Part shown: positions 1 through 9,420 of the stretch, one piece after another | Layout of the letters: every line of letters starts with the position of its first letter | Position numbering within the stretch: position 1 is the first letter of the stretch | Source: Fidelibacterota bacterium | GTDB taxonomy: Bacteria; Fidelibacterota; UBA8477; JABMPR01 | Assembly (NCBI GenBank): GCA_016844945.1 | Contig: JAERTJ010000198.1 | Coordinates: 19,884 to 83,883 of the forward strand | Length of the DNA: 64,000 nt | Direction of reading: 5' to 3' | Made by a program: the position numbers and the translations under genes | The notes under the pieces: model-generated | What the model was told of the DNA's origin: nothing | Databases searched by the model: none | Seen by the model: the letters and a program-made list of their open reading frames with translations, nothing else

Positions 1-2046
1 TACTATTCTTTTCACTATATTCTCGATAACGAACCAGGTTGGAATACTGTGAACATGGCTCTCTCGGAGAGTGATGAGCAGAGTGGAACAGCTTTTAACC
101 ATACTGGTTGGGCAGGCGTTCCTGGAAACCTCACACTTGATAAAGATAGAATCAAGGCTTTCGCATTTGAATTCTCAGTAAGTGGTAGTGGTGATGGTGA
201 TGTGGTCACAGGTAGCATTATTGTTGATGATTTCAAACTGACTGGCTCAAGAAATGCTTTAGAGAATCCAGGGTTTGAAGCTGTAGACACACAAGATGAA
301 GGATTTGGTTGGGGTGCCTCTGCTGCTGATTGGGCAGGTGCTTCAGCTGGTATAGTGGAAGATGCAGAAGTAGCTCGCACAGGAAACTCCTACGGTAAAG
401 TTTCCACAACAGGTGGTGAACAGTGGGCTGTCCTGTATCAAGAAAATAATGTTGCTCATAGTACAGGTGAAACCTGGGTATTGGGTGCCTGGATCAAGGA
501 TATTTCAGCAGACGTTACCGAAGGTAGTTCAGCTGGTATCAAATTTGAGTACAATGATATGGGCGCAAGCTATCAGCATGAAGTGTTGTTCCCAGATGTT
601 ACGACAGAATGGCAACACTTCTCAATTACTGTGACGCCTCCAGCAGATGTTACCTCACTCAAGGCTTGTGTACTAAGTCAAACATGGGGTGGACCTCCTG
701 GAGACTATGCTTTTGATGATGTCTACCTTATGAATCTAGGGAATGTTGACACTGTAGGTCCAGTTGCAGTCAACAATGTAAGTGCCCTTCCTGGCGCTAA
801 CCTTAACCTGGTTACCTGGGAAGATGTACCTGGTGAAGAAGGCGAATCATATACTGTTTATGCCAGCCCTTTCCCAATTGATGATCTGGATGCTGCCTAT
901 GTTGATGTAGTTGGTGCCAACATTCTTGAGGGTGTCCAAACAGTAGCGCATTATTTGTATGCTCCACTCAATGATGTGTCAGCTGAAACGTATTATGCTG
1001 TTGTTGCCACAGATGCTTCATTGAATACAGGAGCTACTGGATTTTCACCATCATCTTACACAAACACGGCTCTGGGTATTCCAACTATCTCACTTGATGC
1101 TCCAACAAATTTCGTTGCTGATGGTTCTCTGTCAGAATGGGATGGATATACACCTATCTATATGGGTGCTCCCAACTCATGGGGTGTTTCAAGCATCTGG
1201 GGTGCAGTTGATAGTGATGATGACTGTTCAGCTAATCTCTACCTGGCCATGGATGATGATTATCTCTATATGGCAGCAGATGTGATTGATGATGTCTATG
1301 CTGGATATACAGGAGAAGGTAACTGGTGGGAAATGGATGCATTCCAGTTGTTCTTCGGTCTCTATGACCAACGTGGTCCAACTCACAACGCGCTGCTTCG
1401 TGGTAATGAACCAGATTATGGTCTGGTCTTCACCAATGATCAGTATATGCGCGATAATGACGGCCAATACATTATGGGAACCCATAATGATGGTATGTAC
1501 TACTTCGAAGCTTTTAATCCTGATTATGTTATTGAAGCCAAGATTTCTTTGGATTCACTGGCAATGGGTAGTGGTTTCACCGATGCTCGCTTCCATCCAA
1601 TGAATGGTTTGCGTCTTGCTATCGAACCTATCATCCATGATAATGATGGTGGTGGTGCATGGGAAGGTAACGTCCAGAGTTCACCAAGAAATTCTGACAA
1701 TGCCTGGCAGACACCTTCTGTATGGACTCACACATTTATTGGTGACACAGATGCACTAGATGTCGATGAGATTCAGACACCTGGGACATATGTCCTGAAC
1801 AATAACTATCCAAACCCATTCAATCCTAATACGGTTATTTCTTATACAATCGGTCAATCCGAAAATGTAAGACTTACCGTTTATAATGTATTGGGTCAGG
1901 AAGTTATGACATTGGTCAATGAAGTTCAGCAAGCCGGTTCACATGAGATTAATTTCCAGGCAGGTACACTTGCTTCTGGTATTTACATGTATCGTCTTGA
2001 GGCTGGAAATTTCTCCAGCACACACAAAATGATCCTGATGAAATAG
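1..2046 (+). CDS. Secreted carbohydrate-binding protein with T9SS tail (5' truncated)
   Basis: The reading frame is open to the left edge of the window, so the gene starts upstream; the first internal ATG at 49 is not a credible start because the frame continues before it. What remains is about 681 residues. In order it holds the end of one beta-sandwich, a second CBM4/9-like jelly-roll (NPGFE start, FDDVYL end, nt ~265-735), a fibronectin-III-like segment (nt ~750-1040), a CBM9-like domain (opens DGSLSEWDGY, nt ~1110-1740) and a T9SS type A sorting tail (NNYPNPFNPNT, nt ~1755-2043). No catalytic residues can be assigned; a catalytic domain may lie upstream of the window. Inferred role: surface-anchored or released glycan-binding protein for the adjacent beta-glucan genes. 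A strong terminator follows directly. Confidence 0.85.
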   Translation, partial: YYSFHYILDNEPGWNTVNMALSESDEQSGTAFNHTGWAGVPGNLTLDKDRIKAFAFEFSVSGSGDGDVVTGSIIVDDFKLTGSRNALENPGFEAVDTQDEGFGWGASAADWAGASAGIVEDAEVARTGNSYGKVSTTGGEQWAVLYQENNVAHSTGETWVLGAWIKDISADVTEGSSAGIKFEYNDMGASYQHEVLFPDVTTEWQHFSITVTPPADVTSLKACVLSQTWGGPPGDYAFDDVYLMNLGNVDTVGPVAVNNVSALPGANLNLVTWEDVPGEEGESYTVYASPFPIDDLDAAYVDVVGANILEGVQTVAHYLYAPLNDVSAETYYAVVATDASLNTGATGFSPSSYTNTALGIPTISLDAPTNFVADGSLSEWDGYTPIYMGAPNSWGVSSIWGAVDSDDDCSANLYLAMDDDYLYMAADVIDDVYAGYTGEGNWWEMDAFQLFFGLYDQRGPTHNALLRGNEPDYGLVFTNDQYMRDNDGQYIMGTHNDGMYYFEAFNPDYVIEAKISLDSLAMGSGFTDARFHPMNGLRLAIEPIIHDNDGGGAWEGNVQSSPRNSDNAWQTPSVWTHTFIGDTDALDVDEIQTPGTYVLNNNYPNPFNPNTVISYTIGQSENVRLTVYNVLGQEVMTLVNEVQQAGSHEINFQAGTLASGIYMYRLEAGNFSSTHKMILMK

Positions 2047-2075
2047 GGTTGTTGACTGTTAAGTAAATAAAAATC

Positions 2076-2112
2076 AAGGGGGGGGGAGCGTACAAATACC
2101 TCCCCCCTTTTT
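2076..2112 (+). terminator. Rho-independent terminator after the CBM protein
   Basis: AAGGGGGGGGGAG (2076-2088) pairs with CTCCCCCC (2100-2107) across an 11-base loop and is followed directly by TTTTT. It ends only 16 bases before the ATG of the TonB receptor gene, so the receptor needs read-through, or the hairpin acts as an attenuator. Confidence 0.85.
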
Positions 2113-2128
2113 AGTAGGTAATTGATAG

Positions 2129-4849
2129 ATGATGAAATTTCACTTGAGAAAAATCCGCAGAACCTTCCTGGCATCAGGTCTGTTTATGATTTTAAGCAGT
2201 GGCTTGCTGGGGCAAACGACTGGTAAAATTGCTGGTACAATAATAGACGATGCAACAGGTGAACCCTTGCCTGGTGCTAATGTCATGCTCGTTGATACTC
2301 GTATGGGTGCTGCAGCTGATATGGAAGGAAGATATTACATCCTGAATATCAGTCCTGGACACTATGATTTACGCGTTGATATGATTGGTTATGCTCCTGT
2401 TATTGTTGAGCAAATCCCTGTTTCAATTAATAGAACAGTTCCAGTTGATGTCCGAATGAAGGTTGCAACCATAGCAGGTGAAGTCGTTGTCGTGGAAGTA
2501 GACCGTATGGCTATGAAAAAAGACCAGACCGGTACCATTAAAAACATTTCATCAGAGCAGCTAGAAATATTACCTGTTGAGAACCTGGGTGCAGTTGTGA
2601 ATATGCAGGCAGGTGTTGTAGAAGGACACTTTCGCGGTGGACGTTCCACAGAGGTTTCCTATTTAATTGATGGTGTATCCGTGGATGAAACCTTTGGTGG
2701 TCAATATGCTGCAGTAGATATCGAACCAGAGACAATTAAAGACCTTGAAGTCATAACAGGTACTTTTAATGCAGAATATGGAAATGCTATGAGTGGAATG
2801 GTGAATGCTGTTACCAAAGATGGTAGTTCCACATTTCATGGGTCATTTTATACCGGTATGGCAAATTATGTCACAGTAAATGACACAATATTTAAGGGCA
2901 TTGACGAATTCGCTGTCAATCAGAACGAGGACTATAAATTTCAATTAGAAGGACCAATCCTCGGTGACCGGATAACGTTTTTTACCAATATTCGCTATCA
3001 GAATAACCGCAATCACCTCAATGGTGTTCATCGCTATAATGTTGATGATTTCAACGATTATACTGCTGATACCAGTTCAGAATGGACAACCAATTATTCC
3101 GGGTCAGGTGACTTCGTTCCCATGAATGGCTCTGAGAATAAATCATTTCTGGGGAAAGTCACATTTAATCTTATTAACGGAATTAAATTCTCTGTACTCC
3201 ACACAATTAATGATGATCGCTGGGATGGTTATAGTCATTTCAATCGTTACAACCCATACGGGGTAGCAAGTGACTACCGGGAATCAAACTTTACAAAATT
3301 CCAGGTAAATCATATGTTGACCAATAGCTTGTTCTACGAACTGAAGATTTCATCGATGGACACATACAACGGTCGATATATTTTTAAAAATTATGCTGAC
3401 ACCACAGCTAGCGGTGAGTACAAATATGTAAGCGATATCTACGCCAATAGCTATGGTCCAGGACTCTCTACAGGTGGACAGGACAAAGATCACAGCGAGC
3501 GAAGATTGATTGATAATACAGTGAAATTTGACCTTACCTGGCAGATGAACACACATCATAGTCTGAAAACAGGTATCAATTATACCCAACATGATCTCAC
3601 CAATGAATGGCATAGCATTCGGAACAAATTTGAAGGTCAACCAGAAGCTTTTATGTTTTACCAGCCAATCATTTATGGTGACAGTACTGTCTACGGTGAT
3701 GTATACAATGTCAAACCAACTTCATTTTCTGGTTATATTCAGGATAAAATGGAATACGATGAGATGGTCATCAATTATGGTCTTCGCTATGATTGGTACG
3801 ATCCCGCTACTGTTTATCCTAGCGATTTACGTAATCCTGCAAATCAGATTAGCTACCACGACAGTGTTGGCAGGACATCAAGTTATCTTGAGACACCCGA
3901 AACATACCAGGTGAGTCCCAGGATTGGACTTGCCTATCAATTGGGCGATGCAGCTACTCTGCATTTTGCCTATGGTCATTTTTTCCAGCTCCCTGAGAAG
4001 TCTGCGATGTATCAGAATCATTCATTCATTGTTGCTCCAACTGACTATGTCACAACATCTGGCAATTCAAACCTGAAAGCCCAGAAAACTGTATCTTATG
4101 AGATTGGTTTGTGGCAGGAGGTAGTCCCAGGAGTTGGGGTTGATGTATCTTTATTCTATAAGGATGTTTACAATTACCTGAGCACAAAGGTGATCAGTAC
4201 CTATAATCAGATTGAATATGGTATGTACACCAATAAAGATTATGGAAATACACGTGGTCTTGAAGTGAAGCTGGATGTCATGAAGAAGCCCATCAGCGTC
4301 TGGCTAAATTACACACTTCAGTATACACGCGGTAATGCAGATTCTCCGCAACAGGCATTCAACAGAGCCGGTTCGAGTCAGGATCCTGTGAATAAATTCA
4401 TTCCCATGAGTTGGGATCAGCGCCATACCCTAAATGGTACCATCGGCTATGTAGGACCGAATTATGGTTTATCCATGACGGGTTACTTTAATTCAGGTGC
4501 GCCTTATACCTTTTCACCTCAGGGTGAAACGGTCCTCGCACGAGTAAATTTATATCCAAACAATGACTATCGACCTATTCGCTATCATGCTGACTTGACC
4601 GCATACTACCGACTTGAGTTATTGAGGGGAGTGAGTATGAATTTTGACCTCTCCATTTATAATGTTTTTGATCGTCTAAACGAAAATTGGGTTAACGGTG
4701 AAACCGGACGTGCTTATACCGCAGTGGTTACAGAAGCAGATCTTGCTGGTTTTAAGAGTGATTTTAGTACCTATGATGAGAATTACCAGGATCCCTCAGC
4801 CTTTAGTGCACCACGTCAAATTAAATTTGGCGTAGGCCTTACATTTTAG
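2129..4849 (+). CDS. TonB-dependent outer-membrane receptor with carboxypeptidase-regulatory N-domain
   Basis: The 906-residue protein has a signal peptide (about 1-29, ending GLLGQ), a CarboxypepD_reg-like domain (about 30-115, motif GEPLPGANVML), a plug domain (about 130-235, with RGGRST and YLIDGVSVDE) and a 22-strand-type barrel that ends in Phe (VGLTF), as outer-membrane barrels do. This family imports substrates across the outer membrane using TonB energy. It resembles the SusC side of glycan systems, but no SusD-like lipoprotein follows. Two consecutive ATGs (2129, 2132) are possible starts and the ribosome site is weak. It heads a run of nine genes with gaps of under 12 bases, so oligosaccharide uptake is inferred from context. 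Confidence 0.88.
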   Translation: MMKFHLRKIRRTFLASGLFMILSSGLLGQTTGKIAGTIIDDATGEPLPGANVMLVDTRMGAAADMEGRYYILNISPGHYDLRVDMIGYAPVIVEQIPVSINRTVPVDVRMKVATIAGEVVVVEVDRMAMKKDQTGTIKNISSEQLEILPVENLGAVVNMQAGVVEGHFRGGRSTEVSYLIDGVSVDETFGGQYAAVDIEPETIKDLEVITGTFNAEYGNAMSGMVNAVTKDGSSTFHGSFYTGMANYVTVNDTIFKGIDEFAVNQNEDYKFQLEGPILGDRITFFTNIRYQNNRNHLNGVHRYNVDDFNDYTADTSSEWTTNYSGSGDFVPMNGSENKSFLGKVTFNLINGIKFSVLHTINDDRWDGYSHFNRYNPYGVASDYRESNFTKFQVNHMLTNSLFYELKISSMDTYNGRYIFKNYADTTASGEYKYVSDIYANSYGPGLSTGGQDKDHSERRLIDNTVKFDLTWQMNTHHSLKTGINYTQHDLTNEWHSIRNKFEGQPEAFMFYQPIIYGDSTVYGDVYNVKPTSFSGYIQDKMEYDEMVINYGLRYDWYDPATVYPSDLRNPANQISYHDSVGRTSSYLETPETYQVSPRIGLAYQLGDAATLHFAYGHFFQLPEKSAMYQNHSFIVAPTDYVTTSGNSNLKAQKTVSYEIGLWQEVVPGVGVDVSLFYKDVYNYLSTKVISTYNQIEYGMYTNKDYGNTRGLEVKLDVMKKPISVWLNYTLQYTRGNADSPQQAFNRAGSSQDPVNKFIPMSWDQRHTLNGTIGYVGPNYGLSMTGYFNSGAPYTFSPQGETVLARVNLYPNNDYRPIRYHADLTAYYRLELLRGVSMNFDLSIYNVFDRLNENWVNGETGRAYTAVVTEADLAGFKSDFSTYDENYQDPSAFSAPRQIKFGVGLTF

Positions 4850-4858
4850 GAGGATGCA

Positions 4859-7800
4859 ATGAGAATTCGTCCCTATCTCCAGATTTTATTAGTTGCGATC
4901 CTTGCATTCAGTGCCAGTAGTTTACTGGCACAGGGTAGGCCCTATGAAGGTCCTATTGATCCTGCAGGTGATCCACAATTTGAACAGGAAGGCTACATGA
5001 CCGGTAACAGGGTCTTGATGTACTTCCAGAATACTACAGAACTTTCTGCCTGGCAGAAACCCAACGTATCCAGATGGCCAAATAACGCCAATGGATCAAA
5101 AATGGTCGATGGAATTGGTCTTCTCCTGGGAGCCAAAGTCTTTATTGAAGATACAGATGCATCAGTTGATACTATCCCTATCGATGACAGACTCTCTCTG
5201 ATTGGTGCTGATTATCATACAGTTCATTTCCTCCAGACCAGTTACCGTGAAGAAATGGACCTTAACCCGACAGGTGATGTGGAATGGGGTCTCTATCCAG
5301 TAGAGGGTTATTCCAACCCTGTCAGTGAATACCCTGCCATGAGTCATCTTCCTGATTCCTGGCCGCAAGCCGGCTGGCCTTCAGTGGATCATGCCCTGAA
5401 GTGGCCGGGTGAATGGAATGGTCGCTTTGGTCGTGGTGTCATCTACGCTGATATGGAAGCATACTTTGTCGTTAATGATGCACAGGATCAGGAGTATCTT
5501 GGACCAGAAGACCTTGTAAAATACTATCCAAGACCAAATGAATTTATACAGGACGATGCCACACTCCAGCCTGGCGCTCCCTGGGGTGGGCTAGGATTAC
5601 GGGTAGCTCAACGCGGGTTTCAGTGGAACAACCCCCAGGCGCGAGATGCCATTTTCTGGGAATATACGATTGCTAACACATCGGATTATAATCTGCTTGA
5701 AGTCGCATTTGGCTACTGGGTTGATAATGCAATCGGTCATAGTGCCGTTGGTGGATCTGATGGTGACGATGAAAAGGGCTATTTCGATGATGCGCTTGAC
5801 ATGTCCTACTCCTGGGATGTGAGTGGACGCGGTGTTGGAAGTGTGAAAACCGGAACCATGGGTTTTGCCTATCTGGAAAGTCCGGGAATATCTGATGATT
5901 TTCTGGACAACGATGGTGATGGTCTTGTGAACGAGCGCCGTGATAACCAGCCAATGGTAATGCTAGGACCCACGGAAGGAATATCTGATTTAGCCAGTTT
6001 CCTGGAGTTCTACAAATTATCAGAATCTGATCTACGTGATCACTGGGATGCTGATGAAGATCAGGATTGGGAACCCTGGGATGATGCGAATGGCAATGGA
6101 ATTTATGATGATGGCGAATTCTATGGTGATGATGTTGGCCTAGATGGCGTCGGACCAGATGACATCAATTATGAAGGTCCAGATCAGGGTGAAACAGATG
6201 GAATGCCTTCGTTCGTCGAGGGACTCGGTTGTGAACCCAATTTTAACCTTACTGATGTTTCCGAATCTGATATGGTTGGACTGACTGCTTTCCAGATGTT
6301 TCCAGTCCCGTCACATTCAGTCTCAAATACTACCACCTGGTTTAAAAATGACAAGGCCATGTATGATCTCATCTCCAGTGATACACTGGAAGAGTATACA
6401 ACTAATGTATCTAATCTCATTGAAGTGTTTGCATCAGGTCCTTTTCCATTAAATCAGGGTCTGACCGAACGCATCTCGATGAGTGAGTTACACTCCTATG
6501 ATGATCTCGATGGTCTGAATGATGCAGATCACCGTGCACCCGCACTCTATGAGTTAAAAAAGATTGTCCAGGTCATTTATGAAAAAGATTATCGATTTGC
6601 TCAGCCCCCCCGCATGCCAACACTCACTGCAACACCAGATGATGGTCGTGTGATTTTAACCTGGGATGATGCAGCAGATACAAAGACAAAGGATCCCTTT
6701 GTGGGCAACATCAATGACTTTGAAGGATATAAAATCTATCGTTCAACGGATAAGTTTCTTGCTGATCCTGAAATTATCACAGATGGCTTTGGTCAACCCA
6801 CTTTCAAAACATCCATATTCCAGTGTGATTTGAAAGATGGGATCCAGGGCTTCACAGATTTCGGACTCTTGAATGGCGCTGCCTATTATCTTGGCTCTGA
6901 AACCGGTATTACACACCGATATATAGATAATAATGTTGAAAATGGTCGCACCTATTATTATGCCGTTGTGGCTTACGATTTTGGTGCACCAGATATCGGA
7001 CCCGGCATCTCACCCTCAGAAAACAATGCAGTGATTGAGCTGGATGAGGCTGAGGAAGTGAGATCATATGGCAGAAATGTTGCAATCATGACCCCACGAC
7101 AGGTTGCTGCAGGATATAATCCGCCCACCATTGAAATCGAAGAATCTGAAGATTTGATGGGGACAGGAACTATCGAGCCTGAAATCCTTTCAAATTCATC
7201 CCTTCAGGAAAATCATACGTATAATGTGACGTTCGACATAGATACACTGAAAGTAATCAATGGTTATGACCACGGATTGCTTTACACAACAAGTGGTTAT
7301 TCAGTATGGGATGTAACCGATACAAGTCGATTGGTTTATAGTGAAAACATTGATCATTTTTCCGGAAACAACATAATTGAGATGGAAGGTGATTCTTTGA
7401 CTGATAATGCCGGATATGCTGATTTTACCAGTATCAATCCTGCAGGTATAAATTCAGACGTTTTTGATGGTCTTCAGCTGTCTATACAGCCATCTGGATT
7501 GATCGCTAGCTACGATTATCCCAATTCAGGTTGGCTCCGTGGAGATGCTAATCTAAGCGTAACACCAACCAACCTTGAATCGAGATTGCTTGCCTGGGAC
7601 TATGAAATTGTCTTTACAGGCATGGACTCCGTATATACAACTCACCATACGAGTGGACGACCCAAAGGTGTTGATGGTTCAAATGCCAGCAATATTCTCT
7701 GGGGTCAGTCATTTGATTTTTATGTGTTGAACAAAAGTTTCACCGATACTCTGGGGAACTTTGAAGTGTACGATATGGTTGTTTCAGATTTAAATGACAA

Positions 7801-8353
7801 TGATCAATTCGATATCTTTGAAGATCTCATCCTGGTGGGACCCAAGAGTACTTCGACACGGTGGAAATCAACGGTATTTACCCTTGATTTTAAATTCGTG
7901 ACCGAAGATACATACCCGGAAGCCGAGGATGTTTACATAGCAAAGTTCAAGCGACCTTTCTTTGAGACGGATACGGTTCAATTTACTGTGGAAAGCACAG
8001 ATGAATTGGACATCGCGAACCTGCGAACAAAAATGGATAGCATACAGGTTGTTCCCAATCCATATGTGGTTACCAATATGATGGAAACGGCAGTAGCAAA
8101 CCCATTCTTAAATCAACGTCGGAAGATTATGTTTACACATATCCCAGCTGAGTGCACCATACATATCTTCACTGTGAGTGGAACTCTGGTGGACAAAATG
8201 GAAGTTGAAAATGCAGATGCTCAAAATGGTATTGCCCATTGGGACATGCTGACCAGGGAGGGGCTGGAGATTGCAGCCGGTATGTACCTCTATCATATAG
8301 AATCTACCCAAACGGGTGAAACCAGAACCGGCAAATTTGCCGTGATCAAGTAA
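4859..8353 (+). CDS. Large secreted protein with Ca-binding-like loops and variant T9SS tail
   Basis: The 1164-residue exported protein has a signal peptide (SSLLAQ at about 20-25). Acidic loops of the DxDxDG / DxNxNG kind (DNDGDGLVNE at ~350, DANGNGIYDDGE at ~409) suggest calcium binding. A fibronectin-III-like stretch lies at ~590-720, and the last 100 residues contain VVPNPYV and end in MYLYHIES...GKFAVIK, a divergent form of the T9SS sorting tail. AGGAGG at 4848-4853 overlaps the stop of the receptor gene and sits 5 bases from ATG, so translation is coupled. It lies between a TonB receptor and a PorV-like barrel, where SusD would sit in a Bacteroidetes locus, but no SusD resemblance is visible. 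Enzymatic activity is not recognised; a surface glycan-binding or structural role is inference. Confidence 0.7.
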   Translation: MRIRPYLQILLVAILAFSASSLLAQGRPYEGPIDPAGDPQFEQEGYMTGNRVLMYFQNTTELSAWQKPNVSRWPNNANGSKMVDGIGLLLGAKVFIEDTDASVDTIPIDDRLSLIGADYHTVHFLQTSYREEMDLNPTGDVEWGLYPVEGYSNPVSEYPAMSHLPDSWPQAGWPSVDHALKWPGEWNGRFGRGVIYADMEAYFVVNDAQDQEYLGPEDLVKYYPRPNEFIQDDATLQPGAPWGGLGLRVAQRGFQWNNPQARDAIFWEYTIANTSDYNLLEVAFGYWVDNAIGHSAVGGSDGDDEKGYFDDALDMSYSWDVSGRGVGSVKTGTMGFAYLESPGISDDFLDNDGDGLVNERRDNQPMVMLGPTEGISDLASFLEFYKLSESDLRDHWDADEDQDWEPWDDANGNGIYDDGEFYGDDVGLDGVGPDDINYEGPDQGETDGMPSFVEGLGCEPNFNLTDVSESDMVGLTAFQMFPVPSHSVSNTTTWFKNDKAMYDLISSDTLEEYTTNVSNLIEVFASGPFPLNQGLTERISMSELHSYDDLDGLNDADHRAPALYELKKIVQVIYEKDYRFAQPPRMPTLTATPDDGRVILTWDDAADTKTKDPFVGNINDFEGYKIYRSTDKFLADPEIITDGFGQPTFKTSIFQCDLKDGIQGFTDFGLLNGAAYYLGSETGITHRYIDNNVENGRTYYYAVVAYDFGAPDIGPGISPSENNAVIELDEAEEVRSYGRNVAIMTPRQVAAGYNPPTIEIEESEDLMGTGTIEPEILSNSSLQENHTYNVTFDIDTLKVINGYDHGLLYTTSGYSVWDVTDTSRLVYSENIDHFSGNNIIEMEGDSLTDNAGYADFTSINPAGINSDVFDGLQLSIQPSGLIASYDYPNSGWLRGDANLSVTPTNLESRLLAWDYEIVFTGMDSVYTTHHTSGRPKGVDGSNASNILWGQSFDFYVLNKSFTDTLGNFEVYDMVVSDLNDNDQFDIFEDLILVGPKSTSTRWKSTVFTLDFKFVTEDTYPEAEDVYIAKFKRPFFETDTVQFTVESTDELDIANLRTKMDSIQVVPNPYVVTNMMETAVANPFLNQRRKIMFTHIPAECTIHIFTVSGTLVDKMEVENADAQNGIAHWDMLTREGLEIAAGMYLYHIESTQTGETRTGKFAVIK

Positions 8354-8364
8354 GGAGGTTTGAC

Positions 8365-9417
8365 ATGAAAAATGCTATCAAAGTTCTCGCCATTCTCCTT
8401 ATTGGATTATCAGTGGTTTTTGGTGAACAAATTAATCGTTATGGATCCACTACAGCCAACTTCCTTGAAATTGGAATGGGCAGTGCACCTTCAGCCATGG
8501 GTGAAGCCTATGTTGCTGTTACTGGTGATCTTACTTCAGTCTATTGGAACCCGGCTGGGGCTGCTTACCTGAGGAAAAGTGCATTTTCTCTCATGTACCA
8601 ACCCTGGTTGGTGGATATAAACACCGTCTTTGCCAGTGGAGCTGTCGTTCTTCCAGGTGTGGGTACATTTGTTGCCTCGCTGACCCAGGTGGGTTATGGT
8701 GAGATGCAGGTCACCACACTTGCCAATCAAGATGGTACCGGTGAATATTTTACCGCAAATGATTTCGCAGTCGGGCTCTCGTATGCCAGAAAAATAGCCA
8801 ATTGGTTCTCCTTTGGTGCTACGGCTAAAATGATCAATTCCCAGATCTGGCACGAGAGTGCCTCTGCGTTTGCGTTGGATTTAGGTGTGATTGTCAAGAC
8901 CCAGTTTTTTGCTCCCGGTGGTGCGAAGGGGAAAGGGCTTGATATCGGTATGAGTATTTCCAATTATGGAAGTCGCATGCAATTCGATGGTATCGACTTA
9001 ATACAACCCATTGATATCTCAGAGGATGAGACAGGAAACTATGGTGATGTTATTGGACAATACCGTACACAGGAATGGGAATTACCTCTCATCTTCAGAA
9101 TCGGTCTTGCCTTGAAACCCATCCAGACCAGGTCCTCAACCCTGACTCTTGCAGTTGATGCTCTACATCCAAACAACAACTCTGAATCCATCAATGTGGG
9201 TGGGGAATATGCGCTACGAATATCTAATTCTGGCAGATTCTATCTACGCAGTGGGTACAAAGCACTGTTTATGGATGAACCACAATTCGGTCTCACGGGT
9301 GGTGGCGGTATGGAGCTATTCCTAATGGGCAACCGATCCGTAAAAGTGGACTATGCGTTTAAGGACGCAGGTATGATGGGCAGAACTCATGCTTATACGC
9401 TTGGATTTACCTTCTAA
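8365..9417 (+). CDS. PorV/PorQ-family outer-membrane beta-barrel protein
   Basis: The 350-residue protein has a signal peptide (to VVFGEQ) and the family opening: GSTTANFLEIGMG, then SAMGEAYVAVTGDLTSVYWNPAG. This is the hallmark of the PorV/PorQ (UPF0164, FadL-related) barrel proteins of FCB bacteria. Alternating strands run to a C-terminal Phe (YTLGFTF). PorV is the outer-membrane shuttle that hands T9SS cargo to the surface, and paralogues accompany particular cargo genes. AAGGAGG (8352-8358) overlaps the upstream stop and gives a clear start. The neighbouring VVPNPY-tailed protein and several T9SS-tailed glycanases are plausible clients, which is inference. A general porin role is the alternative. 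Confidence 0.82.
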   Translation: MKNAIKVLAILLIGLSVVFGEQINRYGSTTANFLEIGMGSAPSAMGEAYVAVTGDLTSVYWNPAGAAYLRKSAFSLMYQPWLVDINTVFASGAVVLPGVGTFVASLTQVGYGEMQVTTLANQDGTGEYFTANDFAVGLSYARKIANWFSFGATAKMINSQIWHESASAFALDLGVIVKTQFFAPGGAKGKGLDIGMSISNYGSRMQFDGIDLIQPIDISEDETGNYGDVIGQYRTQEWELPLIFRIGLALKPIQTRSSTLTLAVDALHPNNNSESINVGGEYALRISNSGRFYLRSGYKALFMDEPQFGLTGGGGMELFLMGNRSVKVDYAFKDAGMMGRTHAYTLGFTF

Positions 9418-9420
9418 CCG

